Shown here: positions 7,503 to 15,748 of the stretch, piece after piece
How the letters are laid out: each line of letters starts with the position of its first letter
Position numbering within the stretch: the stretch's first letter is position 1
From: Actinoplanes philippinensis
GTDB taxonomy: Bacteria > Actinomycetota > Actinomycetes > Mycobacteriales > Micromonosporaceae
Length of the DNA stretch: 64,000 bases
NCBI RefSeq assembly: GCF_900113015.1
Contig: NZ_FONV01000002.1
Location: 725,404 to 789,403 of the forward strand
Reading direction: 5' to 3'
Position numbers and translations under genes: made by a program
The notes under the pieces: generated by a model
Databases searched by the model: none
What the model saw: the letters and a program-made list of their open reading frames with translations, nothing else
What the model was told of the DNA's origin: nothing

Positions 7503-9443
7503 GTGCTCGGGAAGGTTTTCCGCAGCAAGGCCGTGGCGCGCGCTGCCGTCATCGGTCTCGCGGTCGGTGTCTTCGCGCTGGCCGCACTGGCCGCGATCAG
7601 CATCACCACCAACGCCAGAACCACCAGTCACGTCCGGCACGTCTCGCAGATCAGCGATCACTGGGCCGAACTCGACGTCAACATCAGCGTCGAGACCGAG
7701 GCGCTCAACAGCTACGTGGTGGCCAAGAAGTTCGGCCGTGACCTGCTGGACAGCGCCCTGCACTCGGCCAGTCCCGGCCTGGCCTGGCAGTCGCGCAACG
7801 GTGACGACCTGGACGTGCAGAACGCCGCGCTGGCCACCGACGCCTACGGCGCGTTCACCCAGACCCTCATCGACGTACGCCGTTCCACCAGCGACCCCGA
7901 CTACACGCAACTGCTCGCCGACCAGGCCGCTCTCGGCTCCTCGATGCTGCGCAAGATGGCCAACGCGAACGTCACCCGGCACCGGCTCGCGATGGACGCC
8001 TACCTGGCCGACGCCGACGAGTTCAACCAGAAGCTCAGCCTTGCCGCGGCCGTCGTCTGCAGCACCGACTTCCTCCTGCTCGTGCTCTGCGCGTCGATCC
8101 TGCTCACCCACCAGCGCCGGATCGAGGGCCAGGCCGTGGAGAGCCGCTACCGGGCGCTGCACGACGAGCTGACCGGCCTGGCCAACCGGGCGTTGCTGGC
8201 CGACGAGATCGACGCCGCGCTCTGGGTCGCCAAGCAGCAGCAGGAGTCGGTCGGCCTGCTGCTGCTCGACCTCAACAAGTTCAAAGAGGTCAACGACACC
8301 CTCGGCCACCATGCCGGCGACCTGCTGCTCAAGGAAGTCGCGGACCGGCTGACCGCCGCGGTCCGGACCTCGGACACGGTCGCCCGGCTCGGCGGCGACG
8401 AGTTCGCCGTGCTGATGCCGGAGATCGACTCCCCGGAGCACTGCTCGGAGATAGCGCGCCGGCTGCTGGAGTCCATGGAGGGGCCGGCCGACCTGGAGGG
8501 CGTGACCGTCGACATCAGCGGCAGCATCGGCGCGGCCGTCTACCCGCTGCACAGCTCGTCCGGGGCCGAACTGCTCCAGCACGCCGACATCGCGATGTAC
8601 ACGGCCAAGCGCAACCGGCTCGGCGTAGCGGTCTACGACCCGTCGGCCGACAACCACAGCTCCCAGCAGCTGAGCCTGATCGGCGAGCTGCGCCGGGCCA
8701 TCGACGAGGACGAACTGGTCCTGCACTACCAGCCGAAGGTGTCGACGAAGACCTGGCGGGTGGTCGGCGTGGAGGCGCTGATCCGCTGGGAGCACCCGGT
8801 CCGCGGGCTGCTCCAGCCGGGCGAGTTCATCCCGCAGGCCGAGGAGAACGAGATCATCGTGCCGCTCACCGACCGGGTGCTGACCATGGCCCTGCATCAG
8901 CACCGGATCTGGCGCGCCCAGGACACGCCGCTCCCGGTGGCGGTCAACGTGCCGACGGTGTGCCTGCTCGACGAGACCTTCCCGGACCGTGTCGCGAAGG
9001 CTCTCGCCGCCTCCGGCGTCGCGCCCGGCGCGCTCACCCTGGAGATCACCGAGACCTCCATCATCAACGACCCGGTACGCGCCTCGAAGATTCTGACCGA
9101 GCTGCGCGCGATGGGTGTCCGGCTGTCGGTGGACGACTTCGGCACCGGGTACTCGTCGATGTCGTACCTGCAGAGCATGCCGCTCAACGAACTGAAGATC
9201 GACCGCAGCTTCATCCGGACGCTCTCCGGCTCGCACGGCGGCACCGCCATCGTCCGCGCCGTCCTGGAGCTGGCCCGCGCCCTGGACCTCGACGTGGTGG
9301 CCGAGGGCGTCGAGGACGAGGAGACCCTGATCCTGCTGGGCCACATGGGGTGCACGTACGCCCAGGGCTACTACATCAGCCGCCCGGTCCGCGCGTCCGA
9401 CCTGATGGCCTGGCTCGGCCGGCCGGCCCTGGAGACCGTCTAG
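7503..9443 (+). CDS. Membrane GGDEF-EAL c-di-GMP turnover protein
   Basis: A 646-residue protein starting at GTG 7503, chosen because GGAGG lies seven bases upstream; an ATG 21 bases earlier lacks such a site. Two transmembrane helices (about residues 13-35 and 172-198) bracket a 135-residue extracytoplasmic, mostly helical sensor. GGDEF follows (LTGLANRALL; RLGGDEFAVL intact), with an RxxD inhibitory site (RTSD) five residues before GGDEF. The EAL domain keeps VEALIRW, LEITET, DDFGTGYSS, LKIDRSFI and AEGVE. Both activities look catalytically possible: synthesis and breakdown of c-di-GMP. A strong terminator follows. It is divergent from a sugar-binding lipoprotein that might modulate its sensor. 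Confidence 0.9.
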   Translation: MLGKVFRSKAVARAAVIGLAVGVFALAALAAISITTNARTTSHVRHVSQISDHWAELDVNISVETEALNSYVVAKKFGRDLLDSALHSASPGLAWQSRNGDDLDVQNAALATDAYGAFTQTLIDVRRSTSDPDYTQLLADQAALGSSMLRKMANANVTRHRLAMDAYLADADEFNQKLSLAAAVVCSTDFLLLVLCASILLTHQRRIEGQAVESRYRALHDELTGLANRALLADEIDAALWVAKQQQESVGLLLLDLNKFKEVNDTLGHHAGDLLLKEVADRLTAAVRTSDTVARLGGDEFAVLMPEIDSPEHCSEIARRLLESMEGPADLEGVTVDISGSIGAAVYPLHSSSGAELLQHADIAMYTAKRNRLGVAVYDPSADNHSSQQLSLIGELRRAIDEDELVLHYQPKVSTKTWRVVGVEALIRWEHPVRGLLQPGEFIPQAEENEIIVPLTDRVLTMALHQHRIWRAQDTPLPVAVNVPTVCLLDETFPDRVAKALAASGVAPGALTLEITETSIINDPVRASKILTELRAMGVRLSVDDFGTGYSSMSYLQSMPLNELKIDRSFIRTLSGSHGGTAIVRAVLELARALDLDVVAEGVEDEETLILLGHMGCTYAQGYYISRPVRASDLMAWLGRPALETV

Positions 9444-9461
9444 ACCCATAGCGCCCCGATC

Positions 9462-9492
9462 CGCCCCCGGTGACCGTCACCGGGGGCGTTTT
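9462..9492 (+). terminator. Intrinsic terminator after the GGDEF-EAL gene
   Basis: Perfect 12-bp stem (9462-9473 with 9477-9488, CGCCCCCGGTGA paired with TCACCGGGGGCG) with a 3-nt loop, followed by TTTT at 9489-9492. It lies 18 bp past the stop of the GGDEF-EAL gene. Confidence 0.88.
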
Positions 9493-10330
9493 CCGTTCTC
9501 CCGGCGAGCCGCCGCCGGACCGGACGCTGACCACGCTGTACGCCCGGTGGCCGCGGATCGGGCGGGTGGACGACGTGGACGCCTACGTGCACACCATGCC
9601 GGTCCGGGTCTTCCTCGACGACCGGCGCCGGGGCTGGTGGAAGGTCCGGCTGCTGCTCCCGCCGCCCGAGCGGCCCCGGCCCCGCGACCCGCGGTCACCG
9701 CCACGCCGAGCCCGGCGCCCGCGGCGCCGACCGGCTGCACGGTCGTCCGGCTGCCCACCGACGGCGGGCGCCAGGGTGCGGTCACGGCCGGCCGTGCCGG
9801 CGGCGCTGTCGGGCCGGCGTTCATCGGCGAGCTGCAGCCGGTACTACACCTCGCTGCGCTACCGGATCGCCGACGGCTTGTACGAGGAGCCGCCGAGGAG
9901 CGTGTCGCCGAACCTGACCGCCACGAACGGCCCGATCGCCGACGGCAGATACGAGGAGCCGCCGAGGAGCGTGTCGCCGAACCTGACCGCCACGAACGGC
10001 CCGATCGCCGACGGCAGATACGAGGAGCCGCCGAGGAGCGTGTCGCCGAACCTGACCGCCACGAACGGCCCGATCGCCGACGGCAGATACGAGGAGCCGC
10101 CGAGGAGCGTGTCGCCGAACCTGACCGCCATGAACGGCCGGATCGCCGGCGGGCCGGCCGAGCGCGACCGGCGCCCGATCATCGCGGCCGGCGGCGAGGT
10201 GGTCGAGCTGCCGCGGTGCCGGACGGCGAAGGGGTACGAGGTCAGCGCCTTCAACGCCGACGGCCGCCGGCTCGGCGGGTACACCACCGGCACCGACGGC
10301 GAGCAGGACGGCGCCGAAGGACCTGCCACG
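9493..10330 (+). pseudogene. Decayed ECF sigma factor (SigE-type) and secreted HAF-repeat-like protein
   Basis: Right after the terminator the plus strand encodes a piece typical of SigE-family ECF sigma factors: LTTLYARWPRIGRVDDVDAY followed by a match to the region-2 end, FLDDRRRGWWKVRLL. It lacks its N-terminus and region 4. In another frame comes TATPSPAPAAPTGCTVVRLP, resembling the start of secreted proteins often encoded beside such sigma factors. Then, back in the first frame, comes a tail with RRPIIAAGGEVVELPRC and YEVSAFNADGRRLGGYTTG, like HAF-type repeats. In between sit four 69-bp tandem repeats. Frame changes, missing ends and the absence of a start signal argue for a fused relic of two genes. 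The family matches are from memory of such proteins, so the identification is moderate. Confidence 0.5.
9865..10140 (+). repeat. Four tandem copies of a 69-bp repeat
   Basis: Units begin at 9865, 9934, 10003 and 10072, each 69 bp, nearly identical except for a few bases in the first and last copies. A partial fifth unit starts at 10141. In the plus frame each unit encodes 23 residues around YEEPPRSVSPNLTATNGP. Because 69 is a multiple of three the repeat is open in several frames on both strands. There are no unique spacers, so this is not a CRISPR array. Confidence 0.95.
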
Positions 10331-10336
10331 GAAACG

Positions 10337-10374
10337 ACCCGGGCGGGCGCCGCTGTCGCGGCACCCGCCCGGGT
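10337..10374 (-). terminator. Strong hairpin terminator downstream of the GH5-like gene
   Basis: An inverted repeat of about 17 bp per arm (ACCCGGGCGGGCGCCGC and its near complement) with a tiny loop lies 21 bp past the stop of the minus-strand gene at 10395-11855. On the minus strand only a short TTT follows, while on the plus strand a T/C-rich run follows, so it may work in both directions. Confidence 0.7.
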
Positions 10375-10394
10375 TCCTCTTCTTTCTCCTGGGG

Positions 10395-11855
10395 TCAGGA
10401 GACGGCCACGTCGTCGAACCAGACGGAGCCGGTGTTGTCACCCGACTTGAGGTGCAGCTGGACGCTGGTGGCGCCGGCCGGGGCGGCCGCCTCGACGACC
10501 AGCTTGGTCCACGACGAGTTCCCGGCGGGCAGGCGGTTCGAGGTGTTCTGGCTGATCCACTTGCCGTTGACGTCGAACCAGCTCAGCGCGATCTCGGTGA
10601 TGCCGGTGGCGTTGACGCCGCGGGCGTACGCCTCGGCGCGCCAGCGGTAGCCGGCCTGCACGGGGGTGATCGGCGAGGTGACCAGCGAGGGCAGGCCGGC
10701 AGTGGTACGGCCGGTGCCGGCGAAACGGGCCGACTTGGCACCGGTGCGGGCGACGTCGGAGACGATCACGGGGGCGCCGGCGTCGGCGTTGGCCACCCGC
10801 CACGGCGAGTCGCCGGCGGCCGCCTCGAAACCGAGGTTGAGCAGGCTGTTCGGGACGGTGCCGGTGGTCCACCAGCTGCTCACCACGGTCGAGGCGAACT
10901 TCGGCGAGCCGTCGGCGCGGAAGAGGCCGAACTTGTACTGGGCCGGCATCTGGGAGACCTGCGAGTTGGCCGGGATGGCGCCGCTCGCGAAGTCGTTCAG
11001 CGTCCACGGCGACACCGAGCGGACCCCGGTCTCGGCCGCGGCCCGGAACACCCGGGCCAGGTAGGCGCCCTGCTCGCCCTCGCTGACCACGGCGCTGCTG
11101 ACACCGGTCTCACCGATCACGACCGGCGCCGGGGCGACCGCGGCCTGCGCCTTGCGGATCTCGGCGAGCGCCCGCTCCGAGGAGCCGTAGAAGTGGAAGT
11201 CGTAGTAGTCGAGCGGGGTGGCGCTGAGCGCCGACTTGATCTGCGCCATGCCGGGGGCGCCGGTGCCGCCGTCGACCGAGAGGGTGAGCGGCATGGCCGG
11301 GGCCCAGGCCCGGATCGCCGGGAGCACCTGCTTGATCCAGGTGACAGCGGCGGCGTCGCCGGGCTGGAACTCGTTCTTCAGCTCGACGGCGATCACGCGG
11401 CTGTCGTCCACGTACGGCGCGAGGACCGACTTGGCCCAGTTGACGCTGTTGGTGACCTCGTTGTAGCCGGCCCACCAGTCGAAGAGGGTGACCTTGACGG
11501 TGAGGCCGTGCGCCTCGGCGATGCTGATGAACTTGCGCAGCTTCTCGGTGTACTCCGGCTTGGGGGTGGGCCAGCCGAACGCCTGCGGGAAGACGATCAC
11601 CCGCACGTTGTCGGCGCCCAGCCCGGCGGCCTTCGCCAGGTCGGCGTCGATCTTGACGGCGTCGAACCCGGTCCACATCGCCGACCAGCCCGCGTCCGAC
11701 GGGTAGTAGTTGAGCGACTTGGCCGTCTGCACCGCGGCCATCCGGTCCGTCATGGTGGGAGTCTCCCCGACCGCGAGGGCGGGCGCGGCGGCGAGACCGA
11801 GACTCATCAGAACGGTGGAGGCGAGGACGCCGGCGCGAACACGGAAGCTGCTCAT
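10395..11855 (-). CDS. Secreted GH5-like glycoside hydrolase with C-terminal carbohydrate-binding-like domain
   Basis: A 486-residue protein with a cleavable signal peptide (residues 1-28, ending APALA). Residues 45-320 resemble a clan-A TIM barrel of the cellulase (GH5) type. The probable acid/base is E162 in AVELKNEFQPGD, and the probable nucleophile is E249 in VVIGETGV. The stretch LDYYDFHFYG is a typical beta-strand 6/7 region. After a short linker, residues 335-486 look like a CBM4/9-type beta-sandwich (LLNLGFEAAAGDSPW ... GSVWFDDVAVS). The role is extracellular attack on a beta-linked polysaccharide or glycoconjugate; the exact substrate is unknown. It stands alone, preceded by a 370-bp region and followed by a hairpin terminator. 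Confidence 0.8.
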   Translation of the reverse strand: MSSFRVRAGVLASTVLMSLGLAAAPALAVGETPTMTDRMAAVQTAKSLNYYPSDAGWSAMWTGFDAVKIDADLAKAAGLGADNVRVIVFPQAFGWPTPKPEYTEKLRKFISIAEAHGLTVKVTLFDWWAGYNEVTNSVNWAKSVLAPYVDDSRVIAVELKNEFQPGDAAAVTWIKQVLPAIRAWAPAMPLTLSVDGGTGAPGMAQIKSALSATPLDYYDFHFYGSSERALAEIRKAQAAVAPAPVVIGETGVSSAVVSEGEQGAYLARVFRAAAETGVRSVSPWTLNDFASGAIPANSQVSQMPAQYKFGLFRADGSPKFASTVVSSWWTTGTVPNSLLNLGFEAAAGDSPWRVANADAGAPVIVSDVARTGAKSARFAGTGRTTAGLPSLVTSPITPVQAGYRWRAEAYARGVNATGITEIALSWFDVNGKWISQNTSNRLPAGNSSWTKLVVEAAAPAGATSVQLHLKSGDNTGSVWFDDVAVS

Positions 11856-12229
11856 GGGGGATCGATGCCTCTCGCAAGGTTGCTTTTCGGGGGTGACCTC
11901 TCATTCGGCTCCGGCGTCGGTTCCTGCAGCTTCCGGCTGATGGCAAAGTGGTTGCAGACCGGGTGCGCCCTCTTCGGACGTTGCCGTCAGGTTGCCGTCC
12001 GGACCGGTCCGGCGCACTCGCCCTCCCCGCGATGCGTCCCGGCGTTGCGGATCGGTTGCCGCGCAACCGAACCGGGCTCCCCGTCCAGCATCGACCGAGC
12101 AGCCGCCGTCCACCGGCGACGCCCGCCGATTTCACCCCCGCGGAGGTGCAGGACGGGTAGATCGGTTGCAGTGATCCACAAACCACGATTCGATGGCTGT
12201 CGACCTGATGCGTGGACGGGGAGAACGAC
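11856..12229. promoter_or_regulatory. Divergent intergenic region with a 19-bp inverted repeat
   Basis: This 374-bp gap separates the divergent GH5-like and metallophosphoesterase genes. I see no gene in it. At 12052-12070 lies a dyad with 8-bp arms, TCGGTTGC and GCAACCGA, around a 3-base centre, and the half-site GGTTGC also occurs nearby (11990-11996 and 12163-12169). It could be an operator for a repressor of the secreted hydrolase. Core promoter elements are not clear enough to mark. Confidence 0.4.
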
Positions 12230-13018
12230 ATGCGCCTGCTGGACGACCGGCCGAAGCGGCTGGCGACGATCCCGTACCGGGCGGCCGGTCCCGGTGGCGC
12301 CACCCGGACGCTGCAACTCGCCGTCGAGAGCCTCCGGGTCGACACGCTGCCGGCCGGCTGCCCGGCGCTGCTCGCCACCGGCGATCTCCAGGGCATCGCC
12401 GTCTCCCCCGACGACGGGAGACCGGTCCTGCTCGGCGTCGCCCTCGCCGGATACCTGCGGCTGTGGGGCGAGAGCGGCCTGCTGCCGGCGCCCCGCGACA
12501 TCACCGTGCTGCTCACCGGCGACCTCTACTCGGCGCCGAACGCCGACCGCCGCGGCGCGTCCGGCGACGTGCACGAGGTGTGGGCGGCCTTCGCCGCCGG
12601 CTGCCCGGCGGTCCTCGGCATCGCCGGCAACCACGACCTGGTCACCGGCGGCGTGAGCGGGCTCGGCCCCGGCGTCGCCCTGCTCGACGGAGCCCGGCGT
12701 GAGCACGGCGGGCTCACCGTCGCGGGCGTCAGCGGCGTCATCGGAGACCCTTCACAACCATTCCGGCGTACGGAGGAAGCGTTCCTGGCCACGGTGGAGA
12801 AGGCCGGCTCGCCCCCACCCGACGTGCTGCTGCTGCACGAGGGCCCGCGCGGCACCGGCCCCGACCAGCCCGGCCGGCCCGCCCTGCGCACCCTGCTGGA
12901 GCGGCGTCCGCCGGCGCTGACCCTGTGCGGGCACGTCCACTGGAGCCGGCCGGTCGCGCCGCTCGGCAGCGGTCACATCGTCAACGTGGACGCCCGGGTG
13001 GTGCTGTTCACCAGATGA
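12230..13018 (+). CDS. Metallophosphoesterase (calcineurin-like)
   Basis: A 262-residue protein starting at ATG 12230, supported by GGGGAG six bases upstream. Motifs of the calcineurin-like superfamily are present in order: LLTGDLYSAP (GD), GIAGNHDLVTGG (GNHD), LLLHEGPRG, and LCGHVHWSRP (GHxH). These provide the ligands for a two-metal site. The N-terminal 85 residues carry no recognisable motif. Likely a cytosolic phosphomonoesterase or phosphodiesterase, substrate unknown. Its 3' end overlaps by 11 bp the convergent endonuclease/phosphatase-family gene, which is also a phosphoesterase. Confidence 0.8.
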   Translation: MRLLDDRPKRLATIPYRAAGPGGATRTLQLAVESLRVDTLPAGCPALLATGDLQGIAVSPDDGRPVLLGVALAGYLRLWGESGLLPAPRDITVLLTGDLYSAPNADRRGASGDVHEVWAAFAAGCPAVLGIAGNHDLVTGGVSGLGPGVALLDGARREHGGLTVAGVSGVIGDPSQPFRRTEEAFLATVEKAGSPPPDVLLLHEGPRGTGPDQPGRPALRTLLERRPPALTLCGHVHWSRPVAPLGSGHIVNVDARVVLFTR

Positions 13019-13739
13019 GCTCGGCCTCCACGGCGTAGTGGTCGGAGAGGTACGCGGGGCGGCCGTCGTCCAGGCGTACCTCCTCCTGGAAGGTCAAACG
13101 GGCCTCGGCCCGCGGCACCGCCCGGACCAGCACATGGTCGAGGGCCGTCGGCGACGGCCAGTCCGGCGACGGCCGGTAGGTCGGCCGCGGGTCGCCGGCC
13201 AGCACGTCCCGCAGCCCGGCCGCCGCCAAGAAGCCGGTGAGCAGCGACGACGTCCGGGACACGTTGAGGTCGCCGACAACTGCCAGGGGAGTCGCCCGGT
13301 CGATCGTCGCCAGCCGCTCCGCCAGATGATCGAATTCGGACCTCAGGACGGCTGTGTAGCGCTCGTCCAGGCGGGCCGACAGGTGCGTGTTGACCACCAC
13401 GACGTCGCCGTCACCGGTGGCGATCGTGAGGATCTGGGCGCCCTTGCGCATCAGGAACTCCGGCCGCGCCGGCCCGGTCCGCGGGTAGCCGGAATGCTCG
13501 CGGGCCACGATCGGCCACCGGGACAGCACCACCAGACCGCCCTTGAGCAGCACCGACCCGGTGTAGGCGGCATGTCGCAGGCTCGGCGTCAGCGAGCGGA
13601 TCAGGCTCGCGTGGCGCCGGTACATCACCTCCTGCAGGCAGACGACGTCGTGGCCGCCCCGCTCCAGCCGTGGGCCGAGCGCCCGCAACCGCGCCCGCAC
13701 GTCACCGCGGAACAGCGTGTTGAAGGTCAGCAGCCGCAC
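13008..13739 (-). CDS. Endonuclease/exonuclease/phosphatase (EEP) family protein
   Basis: A 243-residue protein with GTG start. EEP motifs: MRLLTFNTLFRGD (Asn), VVCLQEVMYR (metal-binding Glu), VVNTHLSAR, VVGDLNVSR (Asp/Asn), TALDHVLVR (Asp) and LSDHYAVEAEL (catalytic His). The domain occupies the whole protein and it has no signal peptide. It could cut nucleic acid or hydrolyse a phosphodiester or phosphoinositide-like substrate; motifs alone do not decide. It starts two bases after the stop of the prolyl oligopeptidase gene, so it is probably translated from the same mRNA. Confidence 0.82.
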   Translation of the reverse strand: MRLLTFNTLFRGDVRARLRALGPRLERGGHDVVCLQEVMYRRHASLIRSLTPSLRHAAYTGSVLLKGGLVVLSRWPIVAREHSGYPRTGPARPEFLMRKGAQILTIATGDGDVVVVNTHLSARLDERYTAVLRSEFDHLAERLATIDRATPLAVVGDLNVSRTSSLLTGFLAAAGLRDVLAGDPRPTYRPSPDWPSPTALDHVLVRAVPRAEARLTFQEEVRLDDGRPAYLSDHYAVEAELIW

Positions 13740-13741
13740 GG

Positions 13742-15733
13742 TCAGCGGGCCAGCCTGCGCCAGAGGAACTCCAGCGCCAGCGCCCGGATCGTGGCGGCCT
13801 GATCATTGTCGGCCGCGCCGGCGTGCCCGCCCTCCACGTTCTCGTGGTAGGAGACCTCGTGGCCCTGCTCTCGCATCAGGGCGGCCATCTTGCGGGCGTG
13901 CCCGGGATGCACACGGTCGTCGCGGGTCGAGGTCAGGAACATCGCCGGCGGATACGACCGGCCGGCCCGCACGTTCTGGTACGGCGAGTACTCGCGCAGG
14001 AACTCCCAGTCGGCGGGCACGTCGGGATCGCCGTACTCGGCGACCCAGGAGACCCCGGCCAGCAGCCTGGTGTAACGGCGCATGTCGAGCAGCGGCACCG
14101 ACGCGACCACCGCGCCGAACAGCTCCGGGTAGCGGGTCAGCATCACCCCCATGAGCAGGCCGCCGTTGCTGCCGCCCGTGATGCCGAGCTGCTCCGGCGT
14201 GGTGATCCCGCGAGCGACCAGGTCGGCGGCGACCGCGGCGAAGTCCTCGTACGCCCGCAGCCGGTTCTCCCGCAGCGCGGCCCGGTGCCAGTCCGGCCCG
14301 TACTCGCCGCCGCCCCGGATGTTGGCGACCGCGTAGGCGCCGCCCCGGGCCAGCCAGCCCCGGCCGATCACCGCGTCGTAGCCGGGAGTCAGCGCGATCT
14401 CGAAACCGCCGTACCCGCTGAGCAGCGCCGGACCGGGTTTCTCCCCGCCGACCACGAAATACGGCACCCGGGTCCCGTCGGCCGAGGTGGCGAAGAACTG
14501 CCGCACCTCGAGCCCGGCCGGGTCGAAGAAGGCCGGCTGCCGTTTGAGCACCTCGACCGGCCCGCCGACCGTGCCCAGGCTCAGCGTCGTCGGCCGCAGG
14601 AAGCCCTCGGCGGCGATCAGGTACGAGTCGTCGCGATCCGGGTCGGTGTCGACGATCCACACCTGCGCGTACTCCCCGGCGCCGGGCAGGGTCTGCCGGG
14701 TCCACTCCGGCTCGCCCGGGGTGAGGACGTGCGCCTCGGTCCGCACGTCGGTCATGGTGACCAGCAGCAGGTGGTTGCGGGTCCACGACCAGCTGTTGAG
14801 CGAGCTGCGCCCGTCCGGCCGGAACAGCACGGTGAAGTCATCGCGGCCGACCCGGGTGGCCAGCAACGACCCACCGGGGTACGTCACACCGCCGACCGTC
14901 CACGGTGTCCGCACCCGGACCAGCAGCCACTCCCGGTGCACCTGGCAGTCGGCGTCCTCCGGCACGTCGACCCGCTCCAGCGGGCCGCCCGTCGGGCCCA
15001 CGTGATACTCGCTGGTGAAGAAGGTCGGGTGCCGGATCATGATGTCCCGCTCGTAGCCCTCGGTGGCGTCGTGGTGGGCGCGGACCACGATGTCGTCGAC
15101 GCGCCCCTCGAACACCGTCGCCGCCTCGGCCAGCGGGGTGCCCCGCCGCCACCGCTTGATCACCCTCGGGTAGCCGGAGGCGGTCAGCGACCCGGGCCCG
15201 AAGTCGGTGCCGACGAAGATGTGGTCCGCGTCGATCCAGCCGACGTCGGACTTCGCCTCCGGCAGGACGAACCCGTCGGTCACGAACTCCCGGCGGACCA
15301 GGTCGAACTCGCGGACCACCGACGCGTCCGCGCCACCGCGGGACAGGCTGATCAGGCAGCGGTCGTGGCCGGGCCGCAGCACCGTCACGTCGCTCCACGT
15401 CCAGTTCTCGCCCTCGGCCTCGTTCAGCGCGCCGACGTCGAGCAGCACGTCCCACTCCGGCTCGTCCCGCCGGTACTGCTCGGCGGTGGTCCGCCGCCAC
15501 AGGCCACGCGGATGCTCGGCGTCCTTCCAGAACGAGTAGTAGAAGCCGTCACCGCACCAGCTCGGGAACGCGATCCGGTCGCTGCTGTCCAGCACCTCCC
15601 GGATCGCGTCCTTCGTCCGCGTGAAGTCCTCATCGGCCAGAGCCGCCAGCGTCTCGGCGTTGCGCTCCGCGACCCACCGGGCCGCCTCGGGCTCGTCGAG
15701 AGATTCCAGCCAGAGATACGCATCGTCGATCAT
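13742..15733 (-). CDS. Prolyl oligopeptidase family serine peptidase (S9)
   Basis: A 663-residue protein. The N-terminal part opens with DDAYLWLESLDEPEAARWVAERN, the start seen in S9A peptidases, then a region of repeated beta strands (about 100-380) expected to form the propeller. The C-terminal alpha/beta hydrolase (about 400-663) has the catalytic Ser522 in GITGGSNGGL, Asp in STRDDRVHPGH (605/606) and His637 in EGGHAGA. GYGGFEIALTP and GAYAVANIRGGGEYG are also family-typical. There is no signal peptide, so it is predicted cytosolic and to cleave short proline-containing peptides. It leads a likely two-gene transcript with the EEP-family gene downstream. Confidence 0.88.
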   Translation of the reverse strand: MIDDAYLWLESLDEPEAARWVAERNAETLAALADEDFTRTKDAIREVLDSSDRIAFPSWCGDGFYYSFWKDAEHPRGLWRRTTAEQYRRDEPEWDVLLDVGALNEAEGENWTWSDVTVLRPGHDRCLISLSRGGADASVVREFDLVRREFVTDGFVLPEAKSDVGWIDADHIFVGTDFGPGSLTASGYPRVIKRWRRGTPLAEAATVFEGRVDDIVVRAHHDATEGYERDIMIRHPTFFTSEYHVGPTGGPLERVDVPEDADCQVHREWLLVRVRTPWTVGGVTYPGGSLLATRVGRDDFTVLFRPDGRSSLNSWSWTRNHLLLVTMTDVRTEAHVLTPGEPEWTRQTLPGAGEYAQVWIVDTDPDRDDSYLIAAEGFLRPTTLSLGTVGGPVEVLKRQPAFFDPAGLEVRQFFATSADGTRVPYFVVGGEKPGPALLSGYGGFEIALTPGYDAVIGRGWLARGGAYAVANIRGGGEYGPDWHRAALRENRLRAYEDFAAVAADLVARGITTPEQLGITGGSNGGLLMGVMLTRYPELFGAVVASVPLLDMRRYTRLLAGVSWVAEYGDPDVPADWEFLREYSPYQNVRAGRSYPPAMFLTSTRDDRVHPGHARKMAALMREQGHEVSYHENVEGGHAGAADNDQAATIRALALEFLWRRLAR

Positions 15734-15748
15734 CGGTCGACGATGGCA

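Noticed and set aside
9470..9496. Start codon of a protein encoded in the decayed sigma-factor region
   Set aside because: The candidate GTG lies inside the hairpin of the GGDEF-EAL terminator, so it cannot be a sensible translation start.
9865..10140. CRISPR array
   Set aside because: The four 69-bp units are contiguous copies without unique spacers, and no cas genes are in view.
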